Assembly (NCBI GenBank): GCA_016874755.1
Contig: VGTH01000001.1
Coordinates: forward strand, 1-64,000
Length of the DNA stretch: 64,000 bases
Reading direction: 5' to 3'
From: Deltaproteobacteria bacterium
GTDB taxonomy: Bacteria > Desulfobacterota > Binatia > UBA9968
A model generated the notes under the pieces. The model was not told the DNA's origin. It worked only from the letters and a program-made list of their open reading frames with translations, and made no database searches. Of this stretch, positions 35,848 to 44,368 are shown in pieces. The first letter of the stretch is position 1, and each line of letters begins with the position of its first letter. The translations under genes were made by a program, and so were the position numbers.

Positions 35848-36894
35848 TTATTTCCGTCCAAGCTCGCGTAACTGCTTTTGCCACTTGGTTGCTTCTCTAT
35901 CATATTGATCGGTGTTCAAACCAGCCTCAGGATACCAGCGTTTGAAGCCGAAATCTTTTGACGGGCTGCCGAACTGTAAATCTTCGAGAATCTTTTGTCC
36001 CTCAGGGCTGAGAATGTAGTCGGCCATGAGCACGGCGCCATGCGGGTGCGGTGCCTGGTAGACGATCGCGGTGGCGCCGGCGTTGGTGGGCACGCCTTCC
36101 ATTGCTACCCAATTGATCGGCGCTCCTTTGAGCTTGGACTCCATGGCGTGATCGCGAAAGATCGACGGCGACAGCGGCACTTCGCCGGAGATCGCCATGT
36201 CGGCCATGGCGCGGCCGGACACCGAGTGCAGCGCGACCTCCTGGGCTTTGAGTTTGCGGACGAACTCTTCGCCTTTGAACTTGAGCATGGCGCCCATCAT
36301 GCGCACGCCGGTGTCGCTGGTGGTCATGCCCAATTTGCCCTTGAGCTGTGGGTTGAGCAGGCCGTCAAAATTCTTCGGTACCGCGCTCACCGGAATCAGG
36401 CTGGGATTAAAACCCACGCCGATGAAGCTCTCACGATTGACGCCCCAATAATAGAGCCCGTTGCCGGCTTTTTCTTTGGCGTGGGCGGGGTACTTCATCA
36501 GGTGCGGCGAGGTGTACACGGCCAACAGCCCATCTTCGCGCAGACTCTTGAGTAGCGGCAGCGTCGTCTCGATGGTGTCGACAAGGTATTGCCGTGCCTT
36601 CGCCTCCGCGCTGATGCGCGCCATCAGCTCGCTGCTCGCGGCGCGATAGACGTCGACTTTAACGCCGTATTTCTTCTCGAAACCTTGCGCGAGCTCCTTG
36701 TACGAGCTACCGGCCAGCGACGTGTACCAGGTCACTTTGCCTTCAGCCTTGGCGCCGGCGATGAGAATCTGCTCGCGGTCCGCGCCGGTGTAGGCTACGA
36801 GTTCAGAAAGTGTGCTGGGCTTTTTGCCCTGGGCGATGGCTATGCTTAAAAAAAACAAAACCCATAGAATGCTAAGCAAAGAACGAACGATCAC
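35848..36894 (-). CDS. ABC substrate-binding protein (family 1)
   Basis: A 348-residue exported binding protein, signal peptide about residues 1-21 (..FFLSIAIAQ). EQILIAGAKAEGKVTWYTS is the mature-start signature; TAIVYQAPHPHGAVLMADYIL the late block. GTG start with GAGGAGG four bases upstream. It starts 19 bp after the molybdenum hydroxylase gene, so the two are co-transcribed. Cargo unknown. Confidence 0.85.
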   Translation of the reverse strand: MIVRSLLSILWVLFFLSIAIAQGKKPSTLSELVAYTGADREQILIAGAKAEGKVTWYTSLAGSSYKELAQGFEKKYGVKVDVYRAASSELMARISAEAKARQYLVDTIETTLPLLKSLREDGLLAVYTSPHLMKYPAHAKEKAGNGLYYWGVNRESFIGVGFNPSLIPVSAVPKNFDGLLNPQLKGKLGMTTSDTGVRMMGAMLKFKGEEFVRKLKAQEVALHSVSGRAMADMAISGEVPLSPSIFRDHAMESKLKGAPINWVAMEGVPTNAGATAIVYQAPHPHGAVLMADYILSPEGQKILEDLQFGSPSKDFGFKRWYPEAGLNTDQYDREATKWQKQLRELGRK

Positions 36895-36913
36895 GCGGCC
36901 TCCTCTTTTTCTC

Positions 36914-39145
36914 TCAAAGCTTCTCCCGCAACGCTTGGTAAACGTTTTCCGCCTTCACCGGCAGCTCAAACAACCGCACGCTCACGGCATCGGCGATGGC
37001 ATTGGCGATGGCCGCCGGTGGGGCGTTGTTGGCGAACTCGCCGATGGGTTTGGAATCGAGCGGTCCGACCCCGCCCGTGGTTTTTACCAATACCGTTTTC
37101 AGTTCCGGAATGTCTTTCACCGACGGCAACTTGTAGTCGCCCAGATTGTTGTTGGTGACTTTGCCATTGTCCATCACCATCTCTTCCATGATGCCTTGAC
37201 CCATGCCCATGATCGTGGCGCCGTCGATCTGTCCCTGATGGGCAATTGGGTTGATGATCGTGCCGACGTCGTGGGCGCTGATGACGCGGTGGACTTTCAC
37301 GGCGCCGGTGTGGGGATCGACTTCCACATCCGCCACTTGGGCGCAGATGTAGGAGATGTCTTCCGGATAGGGATAATCTTTATACACGGTGGCGTGCAGC
37401 GGCACCGGCGATTGTGCGACCACGCGGCGCAGCGGCACCTGTTGGCCGGGCTCGCCGCGCAGGAAGAATTTACTGCCGTCGAATTCGACGTCTTCGGCGC
37501 GGCTTTCCAATGTCCGCGCCGCTTGTGCCAGCATGAGTGCGTGCAATTCTTCGCACGCCTGCATCATCGCCTGACCGGCGACGTAGGTCATCCGGCTGGC
37601 GCGCATGCCGCTGTCGCGCGGTGCGGTGTCGGTGTCGCCGATGACGACATTCACCTGTTCAATCGGTACCTTCATGAAGTCGGCGACGAGTTGGCGCAAG
37701 ATTGTGTGCGTGCCCGAGCCCTGATCGATGCTTGGACTGACGATCGTAAACGTGCCGTCGGCCTCCACGCTCAAGATGACACCGGTGTCGCCGCCGCTAA
37801 TGTGGCGGCCTGATAGCGCGATGCCGAGACCGCGATTTTTCTTCTTGGGCTTCTTCCAGCCGGCGGCGTCGAGGGCGCCCTGCAGCACTTCGCGAAAGCG
37901 CACGTGATGGAGCTCGTGGCCCACCGCGTCGGCTTCGCCTTCGCGGAGAAAGGTTTTCAGGCGAAACTCCGCCGGGTCCATGCCCAACTCTTTGGCGAGA
38001 ATGTCGGTATGCGAGTCGACCGCAAATGCCGTCGCCACCGCGCCGGGGCTGCGATAATAGCCGCCGGGAACCGTGTTGGTATAAATCTGCGCGAAGGCGA
38101 TGTCGGCATTGTCGATGCGATACTGCCCGCCGGCGTAGTGCCAGGTGGCAAGCGAGGTGTTCGACTTCAACGCGCCGTAGGCGCCGCTCGCATGATAAGC
38201 ACGGATCTTGCGCGCCGTGATTCGACCGTCGCGCTTCACGCCGCTCTTTATCGTAATGATAGTCGGGTGCGCTGGATTGCTCGCCAGCAATTCTTCGGCG
38301 TAACTCAACACGAGCTTTACCGGGCAACCGGTGCGCTGCGCGAGAAAATAGAGAATCGGCAAGTTAACGCCGTCGCCCTTGCCGCCGAACTCGCCGCCGA
38401 CGTTGACGACGTTCATACGGATGCGCGAATCTTCAATTTTCAAGCACTTCGCCAATTGGGTGCGCACGTTGAACGGATTTTTCACCGACGCCCACACTTG
38501 AATCCGTCCATCGGCGTCGATGGCGACTGTGTCGGCGTGGGGCTCGAGATAGCCCTGGTGGCGCGCCGGAATCTGGAAGGTATGCTCCATGACGATGTCG
38601 GCGTCGCGAAAACCTTGCTCGATGTCGCCCTTCGTCCAGGCCAGTTGCGTCAAGCCATTGTGAATTTCGGCGGCGAGAATTTTCGCCGGCGCGCCGTCGT
38701 AGCCGGCAACGTCGGGGTGCAGCTTGGGCGCCGACGATTTCATCGCTTCGATGGGGTCGAAGACCGCCGGTAAAATTTCGTAGTCGACGCTGATACGTTC
38801 CACTGCTTCTTCCGCTGCGTCCGCGGATTCCGCCGCGACGGCAGCGACGCGATCGCCGACGAAGCGCACCATGTCCCAACAGAGCACGGGCAGGTCGCGT
38901 ATCTGCTTGCCAATCAGATAACCGCGCACATCGGCGCCGCTGACGATCGCTTTGACTCCCGGCACCTTGAGCGCGGCGGAAGTGTCGATGCCGCGAATGC
39001 GCGCATGGGGATGTGGACTGCGAAGAATCTTGCACCAGAGCAGGTTTGGCAACGCTACATCGGCCGCATAGACCGTCTGCCCGCTGACTTTATTGCTCCC
39101 CTCGCCGCGTGGAATCGCCGCACCGACCGCTTTGTGCTCAGCCAT
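36914..39145 (-). CDS. Xanthine dehydrogenase/CoxL-family molybdopterin-binding large subunit (stand-alone)
   Basis: A 743-residue molybdenum hydroxylase large subunit. VSGQTVYAADVALPNLLW opens the first domain; VNVGGEFGGKGDGVN and PGGYYRSPGAVATAFAVDS bind the cofactor; PIGEFANNAPPAAIANAI near the C-terminus has the catalytic Glu. No FAD (CoxM) or 2Fe-2S (CoxS) subunit is adjacent, and 377 bp upstream are non-coding. It may share small subunits encoded elsewhere. It is not clearly a CO dehydrogenase: no AYxCSFR motif is seen. Confidence 0.87.
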   Translation of the reverse strand: MAEHKAVGAAIPRGEGSNKVSGQTVYAADVALPNLLWCKILRSPHPHARIRGIDTSAALKVPGVKAIVSGADVRGYLIGKQIRDLPVLCWDMVRFVGDRVAAVAAESADAAEEAVERISVDYEILPAVFDPIEAMKSSAPKLHPDVAGYDGAPAKILAAEIHNGLTQLAWTKGDIEQGFRDADIVMEHTFQIPARHQGYLEPHADTVAIDADGRIQVWASVKNPFNVRTQLAKCLKIEDSRIRMNVVNVGGEFGGKGDGVNLPILYFLAQRTGCPVKLVLSYAEELLASNPAHPTIITIKSGVKRDGRITARKIRAYHASGAYGALKSNTSLATWHYAGGQYRIDNADIAFAQIYTNTVPGGYYRSPGAVATAFAVDSHTDILAKELGMDPAEFRLKTFLREGEADAVGHELHHVRFREVLQGALDAAGWKKPKKKNRGLGIALSGRHISGGDTGVILSVEADGTFTIVSPSIDQGSGTHTILRQLVADFMKVPIEQVNVVIGDTDTAPRDSGMRASRMTYVAGQAMMQACEELHALMLAQAARTLESRAEDVEFDGSKFFLRGEPGQQVPLRRVVAQSPVPLHATVYKDYPYPEDISYICAQVADVEVDPHTGAVKVHRVISAHDVGTIINPIAHQGQIDGATIMGMGQGIMEEMVMDNGKVTNNNLGDYKLPSVKDIPELKTVLVKTTGGVGPLDSKPIGEFANNAPPAAIANAIADAVSVRLFELPVKAENVYQALREKL

Positions 39146-39522
39146 AATGTTGCACCTTCGAATGAGATTGTGGTGGAGTTATTGGCTAGTTAGTACGGCG
39201 GGGCGGCGAAGGTCAAGCGGCAGGGACGGTAAGGGACGCGAGTCGGCCCGAGGCCCAGGTGCGGACTCACACCGATTGCTAAACTAACCCTGGCTTCGAA
39301 GTTTGAAGGTAGTCAAAACCCACTCCGATCTCTGCGCTAAGCTAAACATCGCTCGCTCACCTACTCTACCGGTTAAGTTATCCGGGTTCCGAATCCGGGC
39401 GCGCAGCGCCTCTTGTGATTTCTTGTGGTCTTTGTGGTTCTACTCTCTTAATCCGAGTTTCGGTTGCGGCTTTGCCGCGCTGTGCTCTTTGTAGTTAAAC
39501 CTTCTGCTGTTAGAATCATTTA
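39146..39522. other. 377-bp intergenic region, decayed repeats only
   Basis: Between divergent genes. It contains unpaired repeat text (TCTTTGTGGTT, CTCTTTGTAGTTAAA, GGTTCCGAATCCGGG) but no convincing gene, RNA or operator. Confidence 0.5.
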
Positions 39523-39930
39523 ATGACCTGGCAAGACAAGCTACTGACCACCAACGAACAGGTTCGCGACCTGATTTTACAGACCAAGCGCATCGCCGTG
39601 CTCGGCATCAAGACCGACGCGCAGGCTGACCAGCCTTCGGTCTACGTGCCTGCCTATATGCAGAAGGCTGGTTTCGAGATCGTGCCGGTGCCAGTGTATT
39701 ATCCTGACGCAACGGTGATCCTTGGCGAAAAAATTTATCGCAGGCTTGCGGATATCCCCGGCGATATCGACATGGTGGATGTCTTTCGCCGGCCCAGCGA
39801 TATCACCGGCCACCTGGAAGACATTCTCGCCAGGAAACCCCAGTCAGTCTGGTTTCAATCCGGCATCCGCAATGACAAAGCGGCGGAGATCTTCGCTCAG
39901 GCCGGCATCAAAGTCGTGCAGGACCGTTGA
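39523..39930 (+). CDS. CoA-binding protein (YccU-like), ending at a TGA in place of the conserved Cys
   Basis: A 135-residue Rossmann-type CoA-binding domain (PF13380 type): RIAVLGIKTD, PVPVYYPDATVILGEKIYR, DIDMVDVFRRPSDI and WFQSGIRNDKAAEIF. E. coli YccU ends DRCPAIE, and relatives DRCLMVEH. Here the frame reads KVVQDR-TGA-LMVDHRRFVGVK, so TGA replaces the conserved Cys and the homology continues after it. Read through, the protein would be 148 residues (to 39969). No clear ribosome site; length otherwise normal. Confidence 0.85.
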   Translation: MTWQDKLLTTNEQVRDLILQTKRIAVLGIKTDAQADQPSVYVPAYMQKAGFEIVPVPVYYPDATVILGEKIYRRLADIPGDIDMVDVFRRPSDITGHLEDILARKPQSVWFQSGIRNDKAAEIFAQAGIKVVQDR

Positions 39931-39969
39931 CTGATGGTCGATCACCGGCGGTTCGTCGGGGTGAAATAG
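39928..39969 (+). promoter_or_regulatory. Candidate UGA recoding site with SECIS-like hairpin
   Basis: TGA at 39928-39930 is followed by 12 bases and then a hairpin: CACCGGCG (39943-39950), loop GTT, CGTC (39954-39957), two-base bulge, GGTG (39960-39963). The loop GU is about 20 bases after TGA, inside the 16-37 range usually given for bacterial SECIS elements. The in-frame stop after recoding is TAG at 39967-39969. Confidence 0.4.
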
Positions 39970-40112
39970 TTTCGGGTTTCGAGTTTGGCGTTCCGGGTTG
40001 GTCAGAGGCTCTCAGTTGAAGATACCCCAAATTGATAGCTGTACGGGAGTCGCCGCATTAATCGAGCGTAAAGACGGGCGGGCAAAAACCCGAAATGCGA
40101 AACAGCGCGCCG

Positions 40113-40964
40113 TTAGCGCGCCCCACCCAGCTGCTTGGCAATAAATGTCTTAACCATTTCGTGGGCGCGAGTGGTCATGGGGCCTGGCTCGCGTATCCAC
40201 AAATGTTCGCAGCCAGGAAACAGCTCGTACTGACAGGGGCCGCCGGCGGCGCGGTACGCGTTGGCGAATTTTTCTTGCACCGCGGGCCGCACGTTGTCGT
40301 CCAACTCGCCCTGCATGATCAAGAGCGGCGGCAGCGTGACCGATTCTTTGCGGTCGAGGATTTCCTGGGGGTTGCCTTCGTGGATGGCTTCCCACGGATT
40401 GAAATAGTTCTTGCTGTTTTGGACCATCTCGGTGCGCTCAAGCTTCTCAGCATTCAAAAAACGCGCGTAGGGGTCGCTCACCGGCGAGCGCGTCGCCACG
40501 TATTTGACCGTTGCGTCGAGGTTGGGCGCTTCGGCCAACACATGAGCGCAGTAGCGCGGGTCGCGCGGCCGTAGAGCGACCAATTGAACTTCGTGGCCAC
40601 CGCTGGAACTGCCGAGCGCACCCACTGTCGCCGCATCGCCGTTCCATTCGTTGGCCTTGGCCTTAAGCCAGCGCACACCGTAGTTGGCATCTTGCACCGA
40701 AGCAGGGTAGGGCGCCTCGGTGGCGCGCGTCAGATCGATGGCGACCACTAAAATTCCGCTTTGCGCCAAGGCTTCGTCCATCATCGCGTTGGCCGTGCGA
40801 TCTTGATTGTTCCACGCACCGCCGTGCAGATCGAGCAGCGCCGGGAACGGCCCGCTGTCCTGCGGCTGATAGACGCGCGCCATCAGCATTCGTTTAGGCG
40901 CGCGGCGGAACTCAACGTCCCAAGTTTTGATGGCGAACTTTGCCGAAGGATTGTACGCGGTCAT
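40113..40964 (-). CDS. Alpha/beta hydrolase (BD-FAE/esterase-like)
   Basis: A 283-residue hydrolase. LLDLHGGAWNNQDR is the HGG oxyanion motif, GALGSSSGGHEVQL the nucleophile elbow, GELDDNVRPAVQ the acid region and PGCEHLWIREPGP the catalytic His. No signal peptide. GAGGTGG precedes the ATG. Acts on an ester or amide bond; the substrate is unknown. It is flanked by divergent and same-strand unrelated genes. Confidence 0.83.
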   Translation of the reverse strand: MTAYNPSAKFAIKTWDVEFRRAPKRMLMARVYQPQDSGPFPALLDLHGGAWNNQDRTANAMMDEALAQSGILVVAIDLTRATEAPYPASVQDANYGVRWLKAKANEWNGDAATVGALGSSSGGHEVQLVALRPRDPRYCAHVLAEAPNLDATVKYVATRSPVSDPYARFLNAEKLERTEMVQNSKNYFNPWEAIHEGNPQEILDRKESVTLPPLLIMQGELDDNVRPAVQEKFANAYRAAGGPCQYELFPGCEHLWIREPGPMTTRAHEMVKTFIAKQLGGAR

Positions 40965-41115
40965 GGAACCACCTCGCTATGCCGAGCTTAGCCCAGGGAG
41001 GTCAAAAACCGCAACCTAAAGTTGCGGCGGGTCTTAAGTGAATGCGAAGAAAGGAGATGTGGCGGCGACCGGCTAGTCGCCCTCCGGATTGGCCGCGCGA
41101 AGACGATGAAAAAAA

Positions 41116-41691
41116 CTATTTCGCCTCTGCCGTCTTCTCCATGCCGACCTTCCACAGATAGAGCGTGCGGCCCTCGGAATAGTCCTCGGCGTTGCTATCG
41201 GCAGCGCGGATGTATTCGACCTTGGTTGGCTTCCATTCGTCGATGTCGAAGTCGTGGGCCACTACGCGGGCGCCGGTTTTAAGTCTTTGCAGTTTGGGAC
41301 GTAGCTGATTGTTGAACCATTTGAACATGTATAGCGTCACCACCGTCGCCTCGGAAATATCGACAGTGAGGCCGTCCTGAGCGCGGAACTCGACAAGATG
41401 GGTGACGCCTTCGTTGGCGGCGTTCTCGCGGGCCTTGGCGACCAGCTCGGGGTTTAAGTCAATGCCGACGCCTTTGACGCCGTAGCGCTTCGCCGCTTCG
41501 ATCACGATGCGTCCGTCGCCGCTGCCCATGTCATAGAGCACATCGCCCTTTTTTACTTCGGCCAACTCCAGCATCTTTTCGACGACGTACATCGGCGACG
41601 GCACGAAAGGGATAGTGTCCTGGGCGAGGGATAAAGTGGGGCAAGACAATACCAACATAGCAACGAAGTAAAGTCTTTGCAGTAGTCTCAC
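41116..41691 (-). CDS. SAM-dependent methyltransferase-fold protein with a signal peptide
   Basis: A 191-residue class I methyltransferase fold: VLYDMGSGDGRIVIEAA is motif I, GVGIDLNPELVAKARENA motif II. The chosen GTG (41691, GGAGG five bases upstream) gives MRLLQRLYFVAMLVLSC...LAQ, a convincing export signal. SAM is not known in the periplasm, so either the protein is a membrane-anchored or repurposed fold, or the N-terminus stays inside. Similar exported homologues exist in other proteobacteria to my knowledge. Confidence 0.8.
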   Translation of the reverse strand: MRLLQRLYFVAMLVLSCPTLSLAQDTIPFVPSPMYVVEKMLELAEVKKGDVLYDMGSGDGRIVIEAAKRYGVKGVGIDLNPELVAKARENAANEGVTHLVEFRAQDGLTVDISEATVVTLYMFKWFNNQLRPKLQRLKTGARVVAHDFDIDEWKPTKVEYIRAADSNAEDYSEGRTLYLWKVGMEKTAEAK

Positions 41692-41866
41692 GACAACCTC
41701 CGCTTGACGATTTACCAAACAGCTGAAGTCTTGCGCGGCTTGCGTTGGTTGTCAATCAGTCAAAAGTCACAGAAACGCGCTAGGCAAATTTTCCCTCCTG
41801 TGGTAGAGGAGCGGTGATAGTTGAAGGCGCTCGCAAGAAGGCTTTCGCGACTGGTAGAGGGAATAT

Positions 41867-41955
41867 TCACCACGAAGGTCACGAAGAGCACGAAGGCAAG
41901 AGAAGAAATCAAAAATTGTCTCCGAACTTCGTGTCCTTCGTGCGCTTCGTGGTGA
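41867..41955. repeat. Inverted repeat, family A
   Basis: TCACCACGAAGGTCACGAAG... pairs with ...CTTCGTGCGCTTCGTGGTGA in the 348-bp gap between the divergent methyltransferase and metallohydrolase genes. Nothing else is seen in that gap. Confidence 0.78.
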
Positions 41956-42039
41956 GATTGGAAATTTCGTTCACAGCAAGATTCATCGCAACTTGCGAAT
42001 AACTTCGACCACGCAGCGCAAGAGTTCGAAAGAGGAAAC

Positions 42040-43185
42040 ATGGCTGACATATACGATCTATTGTTGGTCGGCGGCACGGTGCTGAACCCAGCCACCAACG
42101 TGAACCAGAAACTCGACGTGGCGGTGAAAGACAAGCGGGTGGTCGCTATGCAAGCCGACATTCCGCGCGTGAGTGTCGGTCGTGTCATCGACGCCACCGG
42201 TTGCTACGTGACTCCGGGGCTGATCGATTTTCACGTGCACAGTTACTGGGGCGTCAATCCCTACGGCTGCGATCTTGACGAAGTGTGTCTTGCCACCGGT
42301 GTGACGACAACGTTGGATGCCGGCTCGGCTGGTCCAATAAATCTGCTCGGCTTTCGCAAACTGGTCTACGAGCGGTCGAAGACGCGCATGATCGGCTTGG
42401 TCGCGCTGGCGCAGCACGGCGTGCTGAACGAACCGGGCGAATTGTTGAATTTAGGCTTTGCCGACCGCGACGGCTCGGCGCAGGCGGTCATCGACAACCG
42501 CGATATCAGCGTCGGCATCAAAGTGCGCTTACATAAGAAGTCCATCGGCGACAACAGCCGCGAAGCGCTGCGCCTGGCGATCAAAGCGGGTGAAGCGTCA
42601 GGCACGCCGATCATGGTGCACGTCGGCAGCACGGCGATCGGCATGGACGAGATTGCCGACACGCTGCGCCCGGGCGATATCATCACGCACTGTTACACGC
42701 CGCAGCGGCCATCGATCATCGACGAAAAGGGCAAGCTGTTGCCGCTGGTGCGTAAGGCCAAAGAGCGCGGTGTCATCTTCGACGTCGGCCACGCCAGCGG
42801 CCACTTCGATTTCGATCTGGTCGAGCGGGCCATGGGCGAGGGAATCATTCCCGACATCATAAGCTCGGATTTGCACGGCAAGATGAAACAGCCGGGCTTC
42901 GGTATTGTGCACGACTTGCCGACGACGCTGACGAAGTTTTTGCCGATGGGTTTGAGTTTCGAGAAAATTATTCGGAGCTGCACGGTTGACGCGGCGAAGG
43001 CGATCGGCTGGCAGGATCGGATTGGCAGCCTGGAAGTCGGCCGCGAAGCGGATATCGCCGTGCTGCAGATCGTCGATGACTCGATCATGCTGCAAGACTC
43101 CGTCGGCGCAGAGCGCGAGCATAAGAAACGGATTGCGGCGAAGTGGACGGTTCGCGCGGGCGAAGTGTTTCAGGGACAGGGCTAG
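42040..43185 (+). CDS. Dihydroorotase-like amidohydrolase/deacetylase metallohydrolase
   Basis: A 381-residue amidohydrolase-superfamily protein. DLLLVGGTVLNPATN is the beta-sandwich start; VTPGLIDFHVHSYWG the HxH metal site; IMVHVGSTAIGMDE and DIITHCYTPQRP supply later His; FDVGHASGHFDFD and ISSDLHGKM the final His/Asp. It resembles the EF_0837/AHA_3915 deacetylase family. GAGGAA precedes the ATG. Followed, after a repeat-filled gap, by a dienelactone hydrolase. Confidence 0.85.
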   Translation: MADIYDLLLVGGTVLNPATNVNQKLDVAVKDKRVVAMQADIPRVSVGRVIDATGCYVTPGLIDFHVHSYWGVNPYGCDLDEVCLATGVTTTLDAGSAGPINLLGFRKLVYERSKTRMIGLVALAQHGVLNEPGELLNLGFADRDGSAQAVIDNRDISVGIKVRLHKKSIGDNSREALRLAIKAGEASGTPIMVHVGSTAIGMDEIADTLRPGDIITHCYTPQRPSIIDEKGKLLPLVRKAKERGVIFDVGHASGHFDFDLVERAMGEGIIPDIISSDLHGKMKQPGFGIVHDLPTTLTKFLPMGLSFEKIIRSCTVDAAKAIGWQDRIGSLEVGREADIAVLQIVDDSIMLQDSVGAEREHKKRIAAKWTVRAGEVFQGQG

Positions 43186-43197
43186 GAGCCCGAATGC

Positions 43198-43364
43198 CTC
43201 GCGCAGAGACGCTGAGAACGCAAAGTTTTGGAGGGAGTGAACCACGAAAAACACGAAACACACGAAATTAGGAATCGCGTAGTTTCTTTATTTCGTGCCT
43301 TTCGTGTGTTTCGTGGTGATCTCTTTTTTTCGAACTTCGTGTACTTCGTGCCTTCGTGGTGAGT
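43198..43364. repeat. Composite repeat (families A and B)
   Basis: An inner hairpin, ACCACGAAAAACACGAAACACACG (43240 on) against CGTGTGTTTCGTGGT (to 43318), is flanked on the left by a family B half (GCGCAGAGACGC...GCAAAG) and on the right by a family A right half (CTTCGTGTACTTCGTGCC). It is another layered element. Confidence 0.7.
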
Positions 43365-43393
43365 CAATCAACAAGTAGAATTCTGGAGGGGCT

Positions 43394-44098
43394 ATGAGCG
43401 CGAGCTGGGAAAACATTAAATTCGACAACGCCAACATGCGCGCCTATGTTGGGGTGCCAGAAATTTCCGGCCGCAGTTCGGCTATTGTCGTCGTACAAGG
43501 CCAGACCGGCGTACAGGACTTTCAGGAGTTCTGTCGCTTAGCGGCGAGTGAAGGCATTGTCGCGGCGGCGCCGGATCTCTATCATCGCGATCCGCCGGAT
43601 TGCAAAGACGACCCACCGACGCGGCGCATGCGGCTCACCGACGCGACGGTGATCGCTGACGTCAACGCGACGGTGAATTATCTCAAGTCACACAGCGCCG
43701 TTGCGGCGAACCGCATCGGCATCATCGGTTTCTGCATGGGTGGCCGTGCGGTCTATCTCATGTCAGCGGTGAACCGGGACATCAAAGCCGGGGTGATGTA
43801 TTACGGCGGCGATACGTTTTCGCCTTGGGGCGCCGGCCCGTCCCCGTTCGAGCGCAGTAAAGATATTCACTGCCCGATCATGGGCCACTTCGGCGAGGAC
43901 GATAAGAATCCCTCGCCGCAAGACATGCGCAAGCTCGACGCCGAGCTGACGCGTCTCGGCAAAGTGCATGAGTTCTTTTCCTATCCCAATGCGGCGCACG
44001 CCTTCGCCAATTTCGGCTCGCCGGCGTACCGCGAGCACGCGGCGACGGCGTCATGGCCGCGGACGTTTCGGTTTTTTAGAAAACAGCTGCACGCATAG
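43394..44098 (+). CDS. Dienelactone hydrolase family protein
   Basis: A 234-residue alpha/beta hydrolase. The nucleophile is Cys in IGIIGFCMGGRAV, the acid Asp in GHFGEDDKNPS, and the His in PNAAHAFANFG, the DLH triad. DLH opens dienelactones in chlorocatechol and related aromatic pathways; many homologues have other esters as substrates. GGAGG precedes the ATG. Context (aromatic catabolism nearby) is compatible but not proof. Confidence 0.87.
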   Translation: MSASWENIKFDNANMRAYVGVPEISGRSSAIVVVQGQTGVQDFQEFCRLAASEGIVAAAPDLYHRDPPDCKDDPPTRRMRLTDATVIADVNATVNYLKSHSAVAANRIGIIGFCMGGRAVYLMSAVNRDIKAGVMYYGGDTFSPWGAGPSPFERSKDIHCPIMGHFGEDDKNPSPQDMRKLDAELTRLGKVHEFFSYPNAAHAFANFGSPAYREHAATASWPRTFRFFRKQLHA

Positions 44099-44368
44099 CT
44101 CGACGGTTTTTATCCAGGAGTGTTTCGCAGCGCTGTCTCCGGTGAGAGGCCGCGGAATGCGGACATTCTCTCGGTTTAGGGTCACGAGACTCTGGAGCAC
44201 TCCAAGGGTGGTGCGTTTTGGGCCAAATCTGAAGGCCGCCAAAAAACCGGTCCCGTGACTTGCGATTAAGAGCAATTCCGCCTATGTGTTAATGTTGTTC
44301 CCACGCTCCAGCGATCCGAACAAGCATTTGTCACCTCAGGAAAGGTTTTTAGTCTAAACGCGTCAAAA

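Noticed and set aside
36914-39145. Aerobic CO dehydrogenase large subunit
   Set aside because: The CoxL active-site motif AYxCSFR is not present and no CoxM/CoxS are linked; general molybdenum hydroxylase is safer.
39380-39420. tRNA-like text (GGTTCCGAATCC)
   Set aside because: Resembles a T-loop but no acceptor, D or anticodon arms can be drawn; it matches the dispersed GGTTCCG repeat instead.
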